A DNA stretch of 64,000 bases from assembly GCA_028023455.1 (NCBI GenBank), contig JAQFVV010006840.1, positions 239,910 to 303,909 on the forward strand. Direction: 5' to 3'. The position numbers and the translations under genes are program-made. Position 1 is the first letter of the stretch; each line of letters begins with the position of its first letter. Positions 1 through 12,568 of the stretch are shown piece by piece. The stretch comes from Epiperipatus broadwayi. Taxonomy: Eukaryota; Onychophora; Udeonychophora; Euonychophora; Peripatidae. The notes beneath the pieces were generated by a model that worked only from the letters and a program-made list of their open reading frames with translations, did not search any database and was not told the DNA's origin.

Positions 1-352
1 TTACCTGTTTTAGATAGAGTATAGTTTATACTACCAACTACATTACGAGTGCACTTTAAAATAAAAAGCAAATAAACATAGTATTTATTTTCTTACAATG
101 CAGGTAAAATGAATAATAAGCAAAGTAAATAAATTATATCATATGACCATTGAAAAGTACTCTTCTAAAATAATTAATAATAAATTTTATTAAGCAAGAT
201 TTTCTGAGTAACAAAGGTGATAATGTAATAATGGCAATGGAACAGCAAAAAATAATTTGACAGTGTTTGTACAATAGTTTTGTAATTGGTTGCCTATGGA
301 AATGCTGTCATTTTAAAATTGTTTGCTTTGAAAAATTACTTTTAAGATTTAA
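1..352. other. AT-rich left flank, no gene seen
   Basis: AT-rich sequence outside LTR element A. I see no coding remnant or repeat. The last bases (tttaa) are the left half of the putative target-site duplication of element A. Confidence 0.5.
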
Positions 353-2091
353 TGTTATATAACAGGGCTGGGTTCAAACCCTGTGCTAAGGCATAGTATG
401 ATATAAGCGAGCATATATATATATATATACTTGATCAAAAGTGATATTAAGTTAAATTATTTTTTTTGTTATATATGTGGGTGTGTATATATTTTAAACG
501 GGTAAATAAAAAATATTGAAACATAAGAAGGAAGGCGGTTATATGGTTTGTGCTCTTATATTTTGTTTAGAAGTGTGTGTATTTATATCACTGCATGGGT
601 GAATGAGTGTAATAAATTCATAAAGAGAAGAAAATTTATGTGGCCAAGCATTAATTCCAAGATGGACGATGAAGAACAGAATTTCCAAAAAGATATGTTA
701 ATTGCAAGAAAGGTATAGATTGCTATCTTGATGAATAAAAGTATTTTAATTAAAAAGAAAATTATCTCAAGATGGAAGACAGAGCATAGAATTGTTGAAA
801 AAGGATAAGTTAAATGCCAGGAAAGAATCAATAAAGGTATAGATCACTATCGTAATAGATAAAAGCTATTTTAATTTAAAAAAAAGAAAAGTTGCTGAAA
901 GGTTTTGTTTGTTCAAACCACATGGTTTCATTTAAAAAGAAAAAAAAAGAACAATAGCATTTTAATTAAGGAGTTGGAAAGCCAAACTTAAAAAAAAAAA
1001 GGACAATCCAGAAATATTAGTGCCACGAGCAAGATCATAGAAAAGTCAGTTAAATTTATATATATATTCGCCAACCATGAACAGGCTAGGGTAAAAGACA
1101 GGAATGAACCAGGCTCTGCCAGCCATCCTGCAGAGGTATTGCAGTTGCTGTCCATATGGGATCCAAGCCCTTTCTAAACTACAGGTAGAACAACATTCAC
1201 TGAATGCCATTGATTGTGCCTTACAGAATCAATGGAGAACTACCAAAAATCAATTATTCACTATGTCACAACACAAAGCCAGCGAACATTACCATTCATC
1301 TGCACCCGGGTGAGATAAATCAAGGTAATGCAAATATTTTCTTAAATGCCAGTCATCTTTTAAATAACTTATTTTCAGTAAAATAATAATGCATAAGGGC
1401 TAAAAGAAAACAAAGAAAAATTTGAAATAACGGCCAATGTAACTCTATGAATGAATAGACTGGATAATGATTTATTGCATTTACTGTGTATTCTATAGCA
1501 TATATGTTTTGTTATATTTATGAACCTGTGCAGAGTATGTGTTTGCATGCATGTTATTCAAGTATTAGAGCACAAGCCAATACATAATAATGGGATTTTG
1601 TTTCTATTAATAAATATTAAATTTGTGTTTTAATTACAAGTGTGTGCATTCAGTGGTAATGTCTTTAAAACTTAGATCATATTGTAAGTATAGAGAGTAA
1701 TATTAAGAACAAAAACAATAAATTTAGGAAATCATTTATGCATTTACGTGCACACTTGGTTTGTCCCCCATCTCTTTCTCACGGTTAACAACCACCACCC
1801 CTGAGTGAGCTAGCCAGCGGTAGGAGCTCTATCTATTATAATTTGTTACTCGATCTCTCCCAGCATAATTCTTATTTACTCATAGATAGGATTGGCACTT
1901 GGAGTCAAATTGACATCCATAAATATGCTGGGTGAGTGATAAGAGTACCAGGCAGAATTACTTGTATATATATATATATTCATGTTATAATTTTCTTTTA
2001 ATAAAAAAAAGGGAAACTTAGGTTTTAAATACATAATAAACGTAAATCATATATATATACGCGATTCACATAAGGATTGCAGCTGGTTACA
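353..2091 (+). repeat. 5' LTR of element A
   Basis: Starts TGTTATATAAC and ends GGTTACA, the usual TG...CA ends. It is repeated downstream with scattered substitutions and small indels. Short ORFs inside it (for example 583-831 minus and 1204-1386 plus) recur only because the LTR is duplicated; they do not look like genes. Confidence 0.8.
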
Positions 2092-2092
2092 A

Positions 2093-2112
2093 TGGTGACC
2101 CAACTAAGGAGC
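2093..2112 (+). other. Primer-binding-like site of element A
   Basis: TGGTGACCCAACTAAGGAGC begins one base after the LTR end. The TGG start and CCCAACT block resemble the complement of an invertebrate tRNA-Lys 3' end (TGGCGCCCAACT). The match is imperfect, as expected for an old copy. Confidence 0.55.
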
Positions 2113-2430
2113 TTTCAAAGAGTGGAAAGTAGGGGGGGTAGAATATAAATTAAATAAAACAGTTAGATGTAAGTCAAATATAAGAGTTGGAGAATAGTAA
2201 TAAAGGAATTAACATGAAATACTATAATCGTTTCGGTGAATATTAAAGAAAGATATCAAAAAATAGGTTTGAAGAGGGTTAGATAGTGAAATTAGACAGG
2301 TAACACAGTACTTCAGGAATGGAAAGCAGGTCTGGTACATTTGATGTAGAATTAGTTAACATAAAATCATTATAATTAATCGTTATTAGAAACAATGATA
2401 GATATATACAAATAAAGTAAAATAAAGTGA

Positions 2431-3160
2431 ATGCAAACAAGATCACAGAAAAAAATGGATCATCAGAAGAAAGAAAAGGAGGGGGAATTAAGCATGATAG
2501 AAATTATTATGGAAAAAAATGAAAGCAGATTCCAGGAATTCAAGGAAATGTTTGAGAAAAGATTGCAAGAGTTAGAATGGAAAATAGAAGGGAAAGAAGA
2601 TAATTGTATAAGAAAAGAGAGTGGGAATGAGCCAGTAGAGAAAGAAAGTATAGGTAAAGATGAGAAGTCTAGTGAAAAGAGAGTAGGAGAAAATCAGAGT
2701 GAGTGTGAAGAAAAAAAAGCAGGGAGATAAAAGAAAGATAGTAGAAGTGCGAGAAGCCGCGACAAAGAACTCATTGGCCCAAATTGAAGTAAAAAAATTC
2801 TTAAATGATGGAGTGTTTGCTAGTCATATGAAGGGAGCTCCAGTTAAGCATATAAAAAGTTTATGAAAGTATTTTGACAGCAATCCGATGTCTGAAATAA
2901 AAAAAATTAGCTCTTGTAAGCGAATTAGTTGTGAGAGAAATAATAAGATACAACAGAAAGGAGGGTAGCCTAAATCAGAAATTAAAAAATCTTAGTAAAC
3001 AAGATTATGAAATAGTCCAGAAATGGCATTATGGAAATAAAAAATGGTGACAATTGTGTAGGCTGACCCATGACTGGGGAAAAGGTCGAGTTTACCAATG
3101 TTAAAAGACGGACAAGAAATGGATCGACTTCAAGTATATAAATCAACCAATGTAAATGAA
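2431..3160 (+). pseudogene. Decayed gag-like region of element A
   Basis: An open stretch at 2431-2730 encodes 99 aa beginning MQTRSQ, a start style common in Gypsy Gag proteins. It continues as a lysine/glutamate-rich coiled-coil-like segment. After its stop, protein-like sequence continues in another frame (around 2,735-2,870, containing EVREAATKNSLAQIEVKKFL) and ends near 3,140 with DGQEMDRLQ. Frameshifts and stops separate the pieces. No zinc knuckle is visible. Assignment as gag rests on its position after the LTR and PBS and on its composition, not on a clear domain match. A non-gag structural ORF cannot be excluded. Confidence 0.5.
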
Positions 3161-4050
3161 CACTGATTCTGAAAAGTTTTTTTTTTATAGTATTATTGCT
3201 AGGTGGTGGGTTTTAAAATTATTGTATTTATTATGTGGGATGTTATATAAAGTTAAGTAGATGGAAAAGTATAATTTTTGGGGGGGTATGTGTATACCAT
3301 TTTAATATTTTTTGTGGGTGTAAGCTCAGAGGGTTAGATAAGTCATGGCTGTGGAGCTGTGGAAGGGGAGCAGTCTCACAATTCTGTCGGTGGATGGTGA
3401 GGTTGGCTGCTGGATCAAGCACATTGGGTGTTGTGCACTGTATGTAGCTGCTGCTAATTACTGAATTGGTCGACATATCTAATGTAAGATGCAGATGCTA
3501 AAAGTCTGTTAACTCTAGCCAGTAAGACTCCAAAGAGAGCATGACATTCACATACAGTCCCACCTATAAGACTCCAGAAGTGAGCAAGGTCTAGGCCCTA
3601 GGGCAACCTATACTTAACTTGAATACTCAAATTTAAGAGTCAGGTATTACTTTAACTATCTACACTCCTAAGACTCGGAAGCAGCAGAGTGTAGTTAGGA
3701 AAGTCCTTCCATTTTAAAAAAAAAAAAGGATTTTTTTTATATATAATTTTTTGGGGGGGTTGCACAACCAAAGCCAGTCAGAATGGAGATTAGCTGTATG
3801 TTGTGCATCACAGGCAGTGTGCATGTGAGTGGTAGTCGGACTCGTTATGTATCATTGGGTTGTTGGTCGTTTCACTCTTTGGTTCCAAAGTTGCAGGGGG
3901 GGGAGGCAAATTAAGTCGATTCAAGAAGACGCGTACTTTTTTTTGTGTGTGTGTGTTTTCTTTTGGGTTGCTTACTATTTAGAATTATTTTATGGTTTAG
4001 GAATGAGCCATTTAAATATTAAAATGGTATTTAAAGGCTTTCGAAGAGGA
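3161..4050 (+). other. 3' internal region of element A with PPT
   Basis: This stretch has no coding signal. It is relatively G-rich on the + strand, with G runs near 3,282 and 3,755, a short TG repeat near 3,940, and repeats shared with element B (see 3,520-3,700). The last bases, cgaagagga at 4042-4050, form a purine run just before the 3' LTR and are the likely polypurine tract. Confidence 0.5.
3520..3700 (+). repeat. TAAGACTCC repeat units shared with element B leader
   Basis: Three diverged units start near 3523, 3566 and 3669 with taagactc, followed by a gagagc/gagc/gcagc-like stretch. The same motif in the same sense direction forms the tandem repeats of element B's leader (59,210-59,403, minus strand). 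This links the two LTR elements, although here the units lie downstream of the gag-like region rather than upstream. Confidence 0.6.
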
Positions 4051-4116
4051 GGTATTATAACAGGTCTGGGTTCAAACACTGTTCTAAGGCATAGTATGAT
4101 ATAAGCGATCATATAT
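4051..4116 (+). repeat. 3' LTR of element A, first piece
   Basis: Matches the start of the 5' LTR (353-412), including the tataacagg and ggcatagtatgatataagcg blocks. It stops inside the TA run where the nested element begins. Confidence 0.75.
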
Positions 4117-7100
4117 TGTAACATAAATAAATGTAGCATCAAAAGATACCTTGTAACATAATAAAATGAGTTCAAATATTATAGATTTCTCAAGATCCAA
4201 ATATCAATATATAAGAAATAATCATAAATTCAAAAATTAAATGATGATCAAAAGATATTATTAATAACCGGTATTAAAACAATGTATTATAGTAATCACG
4301 TATATGAAAATCACGTGAAGTGAGTACACTAGTAATTCAATAAAATATAACTCAGGTATACAGGCAGTAGGTTTTATCCACTTTCATTTCTTGGTTTGAT
4401 GTTAAGTGCATGTTTAAACAAATACTAAGTGAATATGGTCTAGCAGGGCGCCACTAGATTATCTGAATCTAGACACGGTTATATCTAATAACCTTTTACA
4501 TGTACCGGGTTTGAATCCCTTTTTGGTACTTTATTTCTAATAAAAAAAATGAGAGATTTTGCTTTTTGAGCCATATCACTATAAGCACTAATATTTAGGT
4601 AAAAGTAAAACATCTTTAAACCACAGTGGAGTTCATTGAACATAAATCATTTCTCAGATCTTAACATAACAAATGTGTTTCAATAGTTTTGTAAGTTTAC
4701 TAGCTCAGATTATATATAACTAATTGAGGATGGCAATTCACTCATCCTTGCATGAAATAGATGATGGGATGTGGTTATAATAATACTAAGAAATCACTAA
4801 ATATTATAAAATCAATATTTATTTATGGCCTTTAAACAGTTAAACAGCTCATTAATTAAAAGGTTGATGACGATGATGATGATGATAATAATAATGATAA
4901 TGACAAGGGTTTCAACTACAGCTCTAGGACTAAGCCTAAACATAAAACTAAATTTTATAAAGAAATGCATAATTATTGCTTAATTTTAGCATACTTAATT
5001 ATATCTTAAATAACCAATATTCAACCATTGATGATGATGAATAATCACGCTTAACCCAGACTACACTTAATGAAATATATACGCCTCGTTTAATAAAACA
5101 AACTAATATTTATTACTACATTTCTAACATATACAGAAAAATTTCTAGATAAATATGAAAATTGACATGAATAATAATAATAATTGATTATATAACAATC
5201 CTCAGATTAATTTTAAGTTCTTCCCCCTTTCCCTTCAAATGTATTTTGTGTTAAGTTGGACGTCACATTAACCATGAAAAGTATTTCAAGACAAAAAAAT
5301 ATTATCTGCTCATCAACACACATACTTAAAAAAAATCCAACATGTAAATAGAATAAAAAAAAATGTTAGTAAAATTGAAAGAGCAAGTTTTTAGAAAAGA
5401 GTCTTAAATTATTTTCTCCCCCTCCCTTCCAAGCACTGAAATCTATACTGAACTTGAAACAAAATAATCCAATATTCTAATACTACTCATTATTCCTCAT
5501 TCAATCGCAATTATACACATATAAAATATCATTATGTATGTGCGTGTTTTATCCCATGATAACAAAATATTATTTAAAACCCAAAATAATAATAATATAT
5601 TAGTTAAAACTAAAATCATAATACCATAAAAAAAAATGTTTTACACATTAATATTGTAAAATTAATAAACAAATCATTTTCATACATTCAAGATCATTTA
5701 TGAAGCTCAAAGTTATTATTAGTAAGACATTCTTGTTTTAATCGATCTGAATAGTCTTTAAAAGTTCTTTAAATAAAATATACCACTTTATTGCTAAAAT
5801 GTTTATTAAGACTGATATCATAAAGAAAATAGATATAAAAAGTCATATTACCGATCTTTTGTTTATGGCGAATTTTCAAGGGTTCAAACTTGTCTATATA
5901 ATGCTTATATTTCTCAGCTACCATTTCCGTTTTACTGGGAACAATCTCTTTCTTGAGGTGGATAGCTATTTGATGATGATGACTCTATTGAGGTTATTTG
6001 CTTTAGTGGACAATTTGGAAATCATTATAGTAAATTTTCTTCTCTTCTTGTCAAGCATGTGGATGAAATACAGCAGTTGTTTTCCCATTTGTAAATTTTC
6101 TTGAGTTTAAAATCAGTTGTTGTAACAATTAATTGGACTTGATGATTAATATTTATCAGTAGATTAATTCATCTTCTTTGAATGCAGGTGAATGCTTTCT
6201 TCCTTCTATTAAAAACATCTTATTTATCTGGTCAGTTGAAAGGTGTAGAATATTATTTTAGACACATCTTTTCTTTCCTATGTGATGTGCAGCTTCCTCC
6301 AGATGGTCAGCAAATGGAATATACATATAATTTTTCTAGCCCGCCATTTCTTATATTTTCAACATTCAAATTTGATAGTTTAATAATCTGAATCAATCAC
6401 AATAATAATCTAAGACAGCTTTTTATATCCAATTTTTAGCTAACTTAACCAATCAGAGATAGCATCACTTGCTATTTTTGGACAAATTTGTTTTAATTAG
6501 ATCTCTAATTTATTTTCAACCAAAGTATTTTTCAACTGAAAAGTTTAATCCTTTTTCCAGACACTTTTGTTTTAAAAAAAAAAATAGACTCAATTCTTAT
6601 TTCCTTTCTTTTGTTTTTTCTTTCTTTTTAACATCCAGGTAACACTTCAAATCTTTGAGCTTCCTTCTTTAGATCTTGATAAGACAATTTCAAAAATTAT
6701 AGCTCCAAAGTGACAATCATTTACAAAAAATTTACTACAAAGATCGATATCTGATTAAACAGATTTCCTCTTTTAACAAAAAAAATTGTACAAAAAAAAT
6801 AATTTAACAGATTTAATACTTCCTTTTCTTTCAATATTTAGGAAATGTAAAATTTTGTATGTAATGTACACACATCCTGCATTCTTTCAAATCATTCATA
6901 AACTAACCTTAAATACTATAATTGCTAGCTTAGTAATTATAACCCAATTATTTAATTAAATCTGTAACTTTTAAATCCCACTTATAATTAAAGAAAAGCA
7001 AAATAAAAGTATAGAAAAAAATGTTAGAATTGATCAAGCATAGGTTAGTTTTAAAGAAAATTAAAATGTTTAATATTTGAAATATAAAACAATTAAATAA

Positions 7101-7399
7101 TTTACACATACATTGCCTATATGTATGCATTATAGCTTTGCTTTTTAAAGAAAAATTAAACATTAAATAGTTTAAATGTGTGTATTACCTTTCTATTAAC
7201 ACACAAACAAATAAAGCATATAATTGTTGACCCATTCTTTTTCTGTTTAAAGCTTTTAGAACTGGACCTTGTAGGGTTTAAACTTGGATGCCCTACAACT
7301 TCCTTTATGGTTATATAAAATTGTGATGATGATTTTGTTTGACCTTTTCTACATGCACATTACCATAAATTTGGCTAGTGACCAAATTGTAATGGCACA
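4117..7399 (-). mobile_element. Nested solo-LTR-like insertion related to the LTR of element B
   Basis: Begins tgtaac and ends ggcaca, with TA-repeat sequence on both sides, and interrupts the LTR of element A exactly. Landmarks align in order with the LTR of element B: the cgccactagatt...aatctaga block near 4,450, a ctagctca block near 4,700 and a GAT/AAT run near 4,870. The right half is more diverged. The + strand shows the LTR in antisense, as in B. No internal genes are seen, so a solo LTR is the simplest reading. Its divergence from B shows an older subfamily. Confidence 0.6.
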
Positions 7400-9079
7400 A
7401 TATATATATATACTTGATCAAAAGTGATATTAAGTTAAATTATTTTTTTTGTTATATATGTGGGTGTGTATATATTTTAAACAGGTAAATAAAAATAGAT
7501 TGAAACATAAGAGGGAGGGGGGTTATATGGTTTGTGCTCTTATATTTTGTTTAGAAGCGCATGTATTTATATTACTGCAGGGGTGAATGAGTGTAATAAA
7601 TTCATAAAAAAAAGAAAATTTACATGGTCAAGCTTTAATTCCAAGATGGACAATGAAGAACAGAATTTCCAAAAAGATATGTTAATTGCAAGAAAGGTAT
7701 AGATTGCTATCTTGATGAATAAAAGTATTTTAATTAAAAAAGAAATTATTTCAAGATGTAAGACAGAGCACAGAATTGTTAAAAAAGGATAAGTTAAATG
7801 CCAGGAAAGAATCAAAAAAGGTATAGATTGCTATTGTAATAGATAAAAGCTATTTTAATTTAAAAAAAAGAAAAGTTGCTGAAAGGTTTTGTTTGTTCAA
7901 ACCATGTGGTTTTATTTAAAAAGAAAAAGAAACAATAGCATTTTAATTAAGGAGTTGGAAAGCCAAACTTTAAAAAAAAAAGGACATTCCAGAAAGATTA
8001 GTGCCACGAGCAAGATCGTAGAAAAATCAGTTAAATTTATATATATATTCACCAACTATCAACAGGCTGGGGTAAAGGACAAGTACGAACCAGGATCTGC
8101 CAGCCATCCTGTGGAGGTATTGCAGTTGCTGTCCATATAGGAGTGAAGCCCTTTCTAAACTACAGGTAGAATGACATTCACCGAATGCCATTGATTGTGC
8201 CTTACGGAATCAATGGAGAACTACCAAAAATTACTTATTCACTACATCACAACACAAAGCCAGTGAACATTACCATTCATCTGCACCCGGGTGAGATAAA
8301 TCAAGGTAATGCAAATAGTTTCTTAAATGTCAGTCATCTCTTAAATAAGAACTTATTTTCAGGAAAATAATAATGCACAAGGGCTAAAAAAAAGCAAAGA
8401 AATATTTGAAATAATGCCCAATGTAACTCTATGAATGAATAGACTGGATAATGATTTATTGCATTTACTGGGTATTCTATAACATATATGTTTTGTTATA
8501 TTTATGAACCTGTGCAGAGTATGTGTTTGCATGCATGTTATTCAAGTATTTGAGCACAAGCCAATACATAATAATGGGATTTTGTTTTGTTTCTATTAAT
8601 AAATATTAAATTCATGTTTTAATTACAAGTGTGTGCATTCAGTGTTAATTTCTTTAAAACTTAGATCATATCGTAAGATTAGAGAGTAATATTAAGAACA
8701 AAAATAATAGATTCAGGGAATCATTTATGTGTTTACATGTGCACTTGATTTGTCCCCCACCTCTTTCTCACGGTTAACAACCACCACCCCTAAGTGAGCT
8801 AGCCAGAGGTAGGAGCTCTATCTATTATAATTTGTTACTCAATCTCTCCCAGCATAATTCTTATTAACTCGTAGATAGGATTGGCGCTTGGAGTCAAATT
8901 GACGTCCATAAATATGCTGGGCGAGTGATAAGAATACCAGGCAGAATTACTTATATATATATATATATTCATGTTATAGTTTTCTTTTAATAAAAAAAGA
9001 GGGAAACTTAGGTTTTAAATATGTAATAAACGTATACCATATATATACGTGATTCACATAAGGATTGCAGCTGGTTACA
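7400..9079 (+). repeat. 3' LTR of element A, second piece
   Basis: Resumes the LTR at the TA run followed by acttgatcaaaagtg and runs to ggttaca. It is collinear with 420-2091, with scattered substitutions and small indels. The next bases, gttaa, are the right half of the putative target duplication. Confidence 0.8.
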
Positions 9080-10499
9080 GTTAATTAAGCAAAAGATTTT
9101 TTGTTATATAAATAAATGTGAGAAATGTACCTGGCCTGAATGGCCATCATTAATAAAGCTAAATTAAAATTTTTAAACATACCTGTTAAATTTGATATGT
9201 GAATTTAACAGCATTATGGAAACTGCTTCATAAAAAAATACAGTTTGTTAATGGTAGAATTACTTTTTTGTATATAATGTATGCTTTGTAACAAAAATTA
9301 TGGGTTATTAAATGTAAAGCGTGGAATTACTTCATTTCCTTAAAATTCTTAGAAAATATAAATTAATAGTTATTTATTTTATAAAACCTTTTTTTTTCAC
9401 TGTTACAAAACAACATAATAGTTTTTTTTAATTGGCTGTGAATTTGACATGTGACAACTTTATAAACAAACATTCACATGGATTTTTCAATTTCTCAGAG
9501 CTGAAATCAATTTTTAATATGCAAAAATATGCATTAAATATGTTCTTGTAAAGCTACAACCTTTGATCATTTCTGGATTGATTTTTCCCAAAATGTACTG
9601 AAATATAGTGACTTTAGCTAGAAGTAATATCAATCAAAACATGTTAAATTACAGTTTGGGTTTTGTTAATAAATGAATGTAAAACTGTAAAAAGAACTCA
9701 ACAGATAACATAAATTAAGCATTTTGAGCCTAATTGCAGTATCGTTGCCATAAAGAATCAAAGCAATTTGAAAATTAAAATCTTTTATCACTTTTAATTT
9801 ATTAAAAGATCATTCATCAGCCATATTTAAAATGTAAAAAATAGCAGAATAATGTTTGTTCTGCAATGTAAAACCGGTTTGCAATAGCTAAACTTTCATG
9901 AAAAAAATATTTTTAATAAAATTCTCCATAAATTAGTTTCATATTACAATTTATTTGTTAGAATATTAACTTTATAAATGAAAAATAATCTTAATTTTTC
10001 TCATTTTCATTACAATGTTTTATCAGGCTGAACATCATGAAATTGTATTTACATTTTTTACCCTCTACTAAGAAATGTTGTGAATCTTTTTTTTTTTTTA
10101 CAGCTTTAAATTTTTTCCTAATATTTTAATTTCAAAAAAATTCAAATGATGTCAGGATAATTGAAAAAGTGGGTCTTAAAGGTTTTTAAGCTCCATAATG
10201 ATGAATGTCTATTATATATTTAGCAATCTCAAACTTTGCGAGAATACATTGATCTAAAAATTGATTTTTTGGAAGGTTTATGATTATTTTTGGATAGTAA
10301 TTGTGCAATAAATTATTGGAAATCAAAAAAATATATTATTATATATTTAGTTTTTACAGAAATGTTTTATTTTTAAATATAAAATAATATATTTTTCTGA
10401 ATAATGTTACCATAGAGGTTATGGTTGCAGGAAATACAACTGACTAGAAATGTCAACACTAAACATTCTGTTATAATATTTAGCAATATTTTAAAAAAT
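9080..10499. other. AT-rich intergenic DNA, no gene seen
   Basis: Poly-A/T tracts with no ORF of note and no recognised repeat. Confidence 0.4.
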
Positions 10500-11200
10500 A
10501 CAAAAAAAAATAAGCCTTTGTGCTATCAAAAATTTCAGTTATTCGAGTGATTGGTCAATTACAGAATCAGCAGTAAAATATATATTTGTCTTTGAATATT
10601 ATATTCATTTTAGTTTACTTTCTAAAAAGTAAATTAATAATTTGTCAGATTATAAAAGTGAACAAAAGTTTTTTCAAAAATACATTTCTATTTATAATTA
10701 TTAAAATATTCTATAGCAGAAACCTAAAAAGAACATTTGTAGTCTATTAGAAAATGTTGCATACATTACTGATTTTTTTCATAATTAACATTCATGTAAA
10801 AGTAAATAATTTTTACTAAAATCTTAACTATTCTTCTACAATAATTATATTTTCAGCATATTTTTTCAAAATAATTTATAATATGTAAAAAAAATACTTA
10901 AAAATACTCTAAAACATTCATTTTCATTTTGGAAATCAAAACAAAAAACTTGGAGCTGTCAAAATTGTTGACAAGCATTCCCTTTTGTTCAAAATGAAAA
11001 ACAATCAATTAACACCTTGGAAAGTCTACCTTCTTCCATTGTTCTAGCTTCAAATTTAAATATTATTGATTTTTTACTTGTAAAATAATTCTGCAGAGGG
11101 CAGCATCTTATGGTACTTTTTAAGCTTTAAATAGAGTGTAAATTCACTATGATAATGTAAAAAATGTTGCTTTTAGAGTGAGTTAAAGCTGATTATGATT
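10500..11200 (+). repeat. Dispersed unclassified repeat, copy 1
   Basis: Collinear with 27,710-28,330 over several blocks. These include the aataatttgtcag...aaagttttttcaaaaa stretch near 10,640, the aagtaaataattttt block near 10,800 and agagggcagcatctta near 11,095. No coding motif or clear ends could be found, so the class is unknown. Confidence 0.6.
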
Positions 11201-12484
11201 ATAGTCAGAGAAATCAGTTATATCATTATAGCATAAATTGAAAGATTTATTAGATATTAAAAATAATACATTTAGATTTTTAAAACAAAGAAGATTTTGT
11301 TCTTTTGTGCCTTGAATCTGCTCCACCCAAAATTTCATCATGAAACAATGTTTTTGGTTTGATTAAAATCTAATTTTTAAAATAACTCCTAAAATCAAAT
11401 GTGATTTATTTAAATTTATTTAATTTCTAAACAAAAATATCTATCAAATGAGGTAAAATTTATTATATTCTGATAAATAATAATGATTTATTATTAAAGT
11501 GAAAGTTTAAACTTAAAGTAAATGAGAATAAGGAGCCTGTCAAAATACAGGAGAATTAAATATAATATATCAACTTTGAAAATAGATAAGAACAAAAACT
11601 AAAGTAAAATATCTGTACAACAGTTTTTGTTTCAACATGAAAAACATTGTTGCTCTATAAATATAGCTTAACAGTCTATAAAGAAACAGTAGCAATTTCA
11701 TGCAGATTTTCTGTTTAGGGATATTGCAATGCTTCTGCAATTGCTATATTTTCTCTATGTTGGTTTAAGCCATTCTAAAAACTTACACTGTGATCTGCAG
11801 TTTTTTGTTTACATTTAACAATTTAAAATTATTAGTTGAAAAAATTCTCTGAAGATTTTAGCACTTGTGGATGTTTAGCATGATTTACAATTAGCAAAAC
11901 AATTGCACGAGGGAGGTGGTCTAAAAGTCAATAGAAATGTAAATTTTTGATTGGTTGATTGTTTTAGCACAAGGATAAAACAACTAAATAATCTAAATTT
12001 GTAAAAAAAAATTGTGATTTTCAGTAATTTATTTACAAATTAAAAGATATGATGCAATATTTATGCAAAAGAGTTATTTTTTTAAAAAAGAAACAACTCT
12101 TAAAAAGTTTATTAGGGCAAAAAAAAAGTACTTTATACTGAGTAAAATAAAATATTTTTTGTCAAAACAATAAAGAAAATAGTTTATAAAATTTTAATAA
12201 TAATAATAATAATAAATAATTTATCAACATTTAGATTTCTTCCCCTTTTTTGATGATAACTAACTCTAAATAAATCATTTATTTAATAACATAAAATTCA
12301 AATACCTAATATTTTACTCTTTTAACTTTTTAAATAGGTAAATTATATCCAATAATGTCAAGTGACATTGTTATAGGTAGGAACTTCATTTAGGTATTTA
12401 GGTATGTGTGTTTAACATGTTTGTTACTGTTTATGATAATGTAAGCTGAAGGTATTTATGTAATTGAGGTTTATTTATAAATAT
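11201..12484. other. AT-rich intergenic DNA
   Basis: No gene seen. A short (AAT)n run lies near 12,197. Confidence 0.4.
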
Positions 12485-12560
12485 GTATTTCATATTGTTG
12501 ATGCAGATCCTTGAAAATGACTGTATGAAGATAAAAATAGTTGAAACATTGGAGTTTTGT
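12485..12560 (+). repeat. Hairpin-GAAAC tail motif
   Basis: Contains gttgatgcag...agttgaaacattggag, resembling the tail-like segments at 38,098-38,150, 46,185-46,262 (minus) and 49,165-49,215. Such GAAAC-ending segments often sit after Penelope-like or other retroelement ORFs. Here it is an isolated relic. Confidence 0.3.
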
Positions 12561-12568
12561 ATTATATA

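Larger units (their letters stand above)
353..9079 (+). mobile_element. Old LTR retrotransposon A, 3' LTR split by a nested insertion
   Basis: Two long direct repeats at 353-2091 and at 4051-4116 plus 7400-9079 bracket a 1.96 kb internal region. When 4117-7399 is removed, the second LTR is about 1,746 bp against 1,739 bp for the first. Flanks read tttaa on the left and gttaa on the right, fitting a 4-5 bp target-site duplication. A primer-binding-like site follows the 5' LTR and a purine run precedes the 3' LTR, giving + orientation. The interior holds a decayed gag-like reading frame and no reverse transcriptase or integrase motifs, so the copy is non-autonomous or internally deleted. The LTRs differ at many scattered positions, so the insertion is old. 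Confidence 0.8.

Noticed and set aside
583-831. 82-aa minus-strand ORF with a near-identical partner at 7567-7815
   Set aside because: The two lie at the same place in the two LTRs of element A; the apparent conservation is only LTR duplication.
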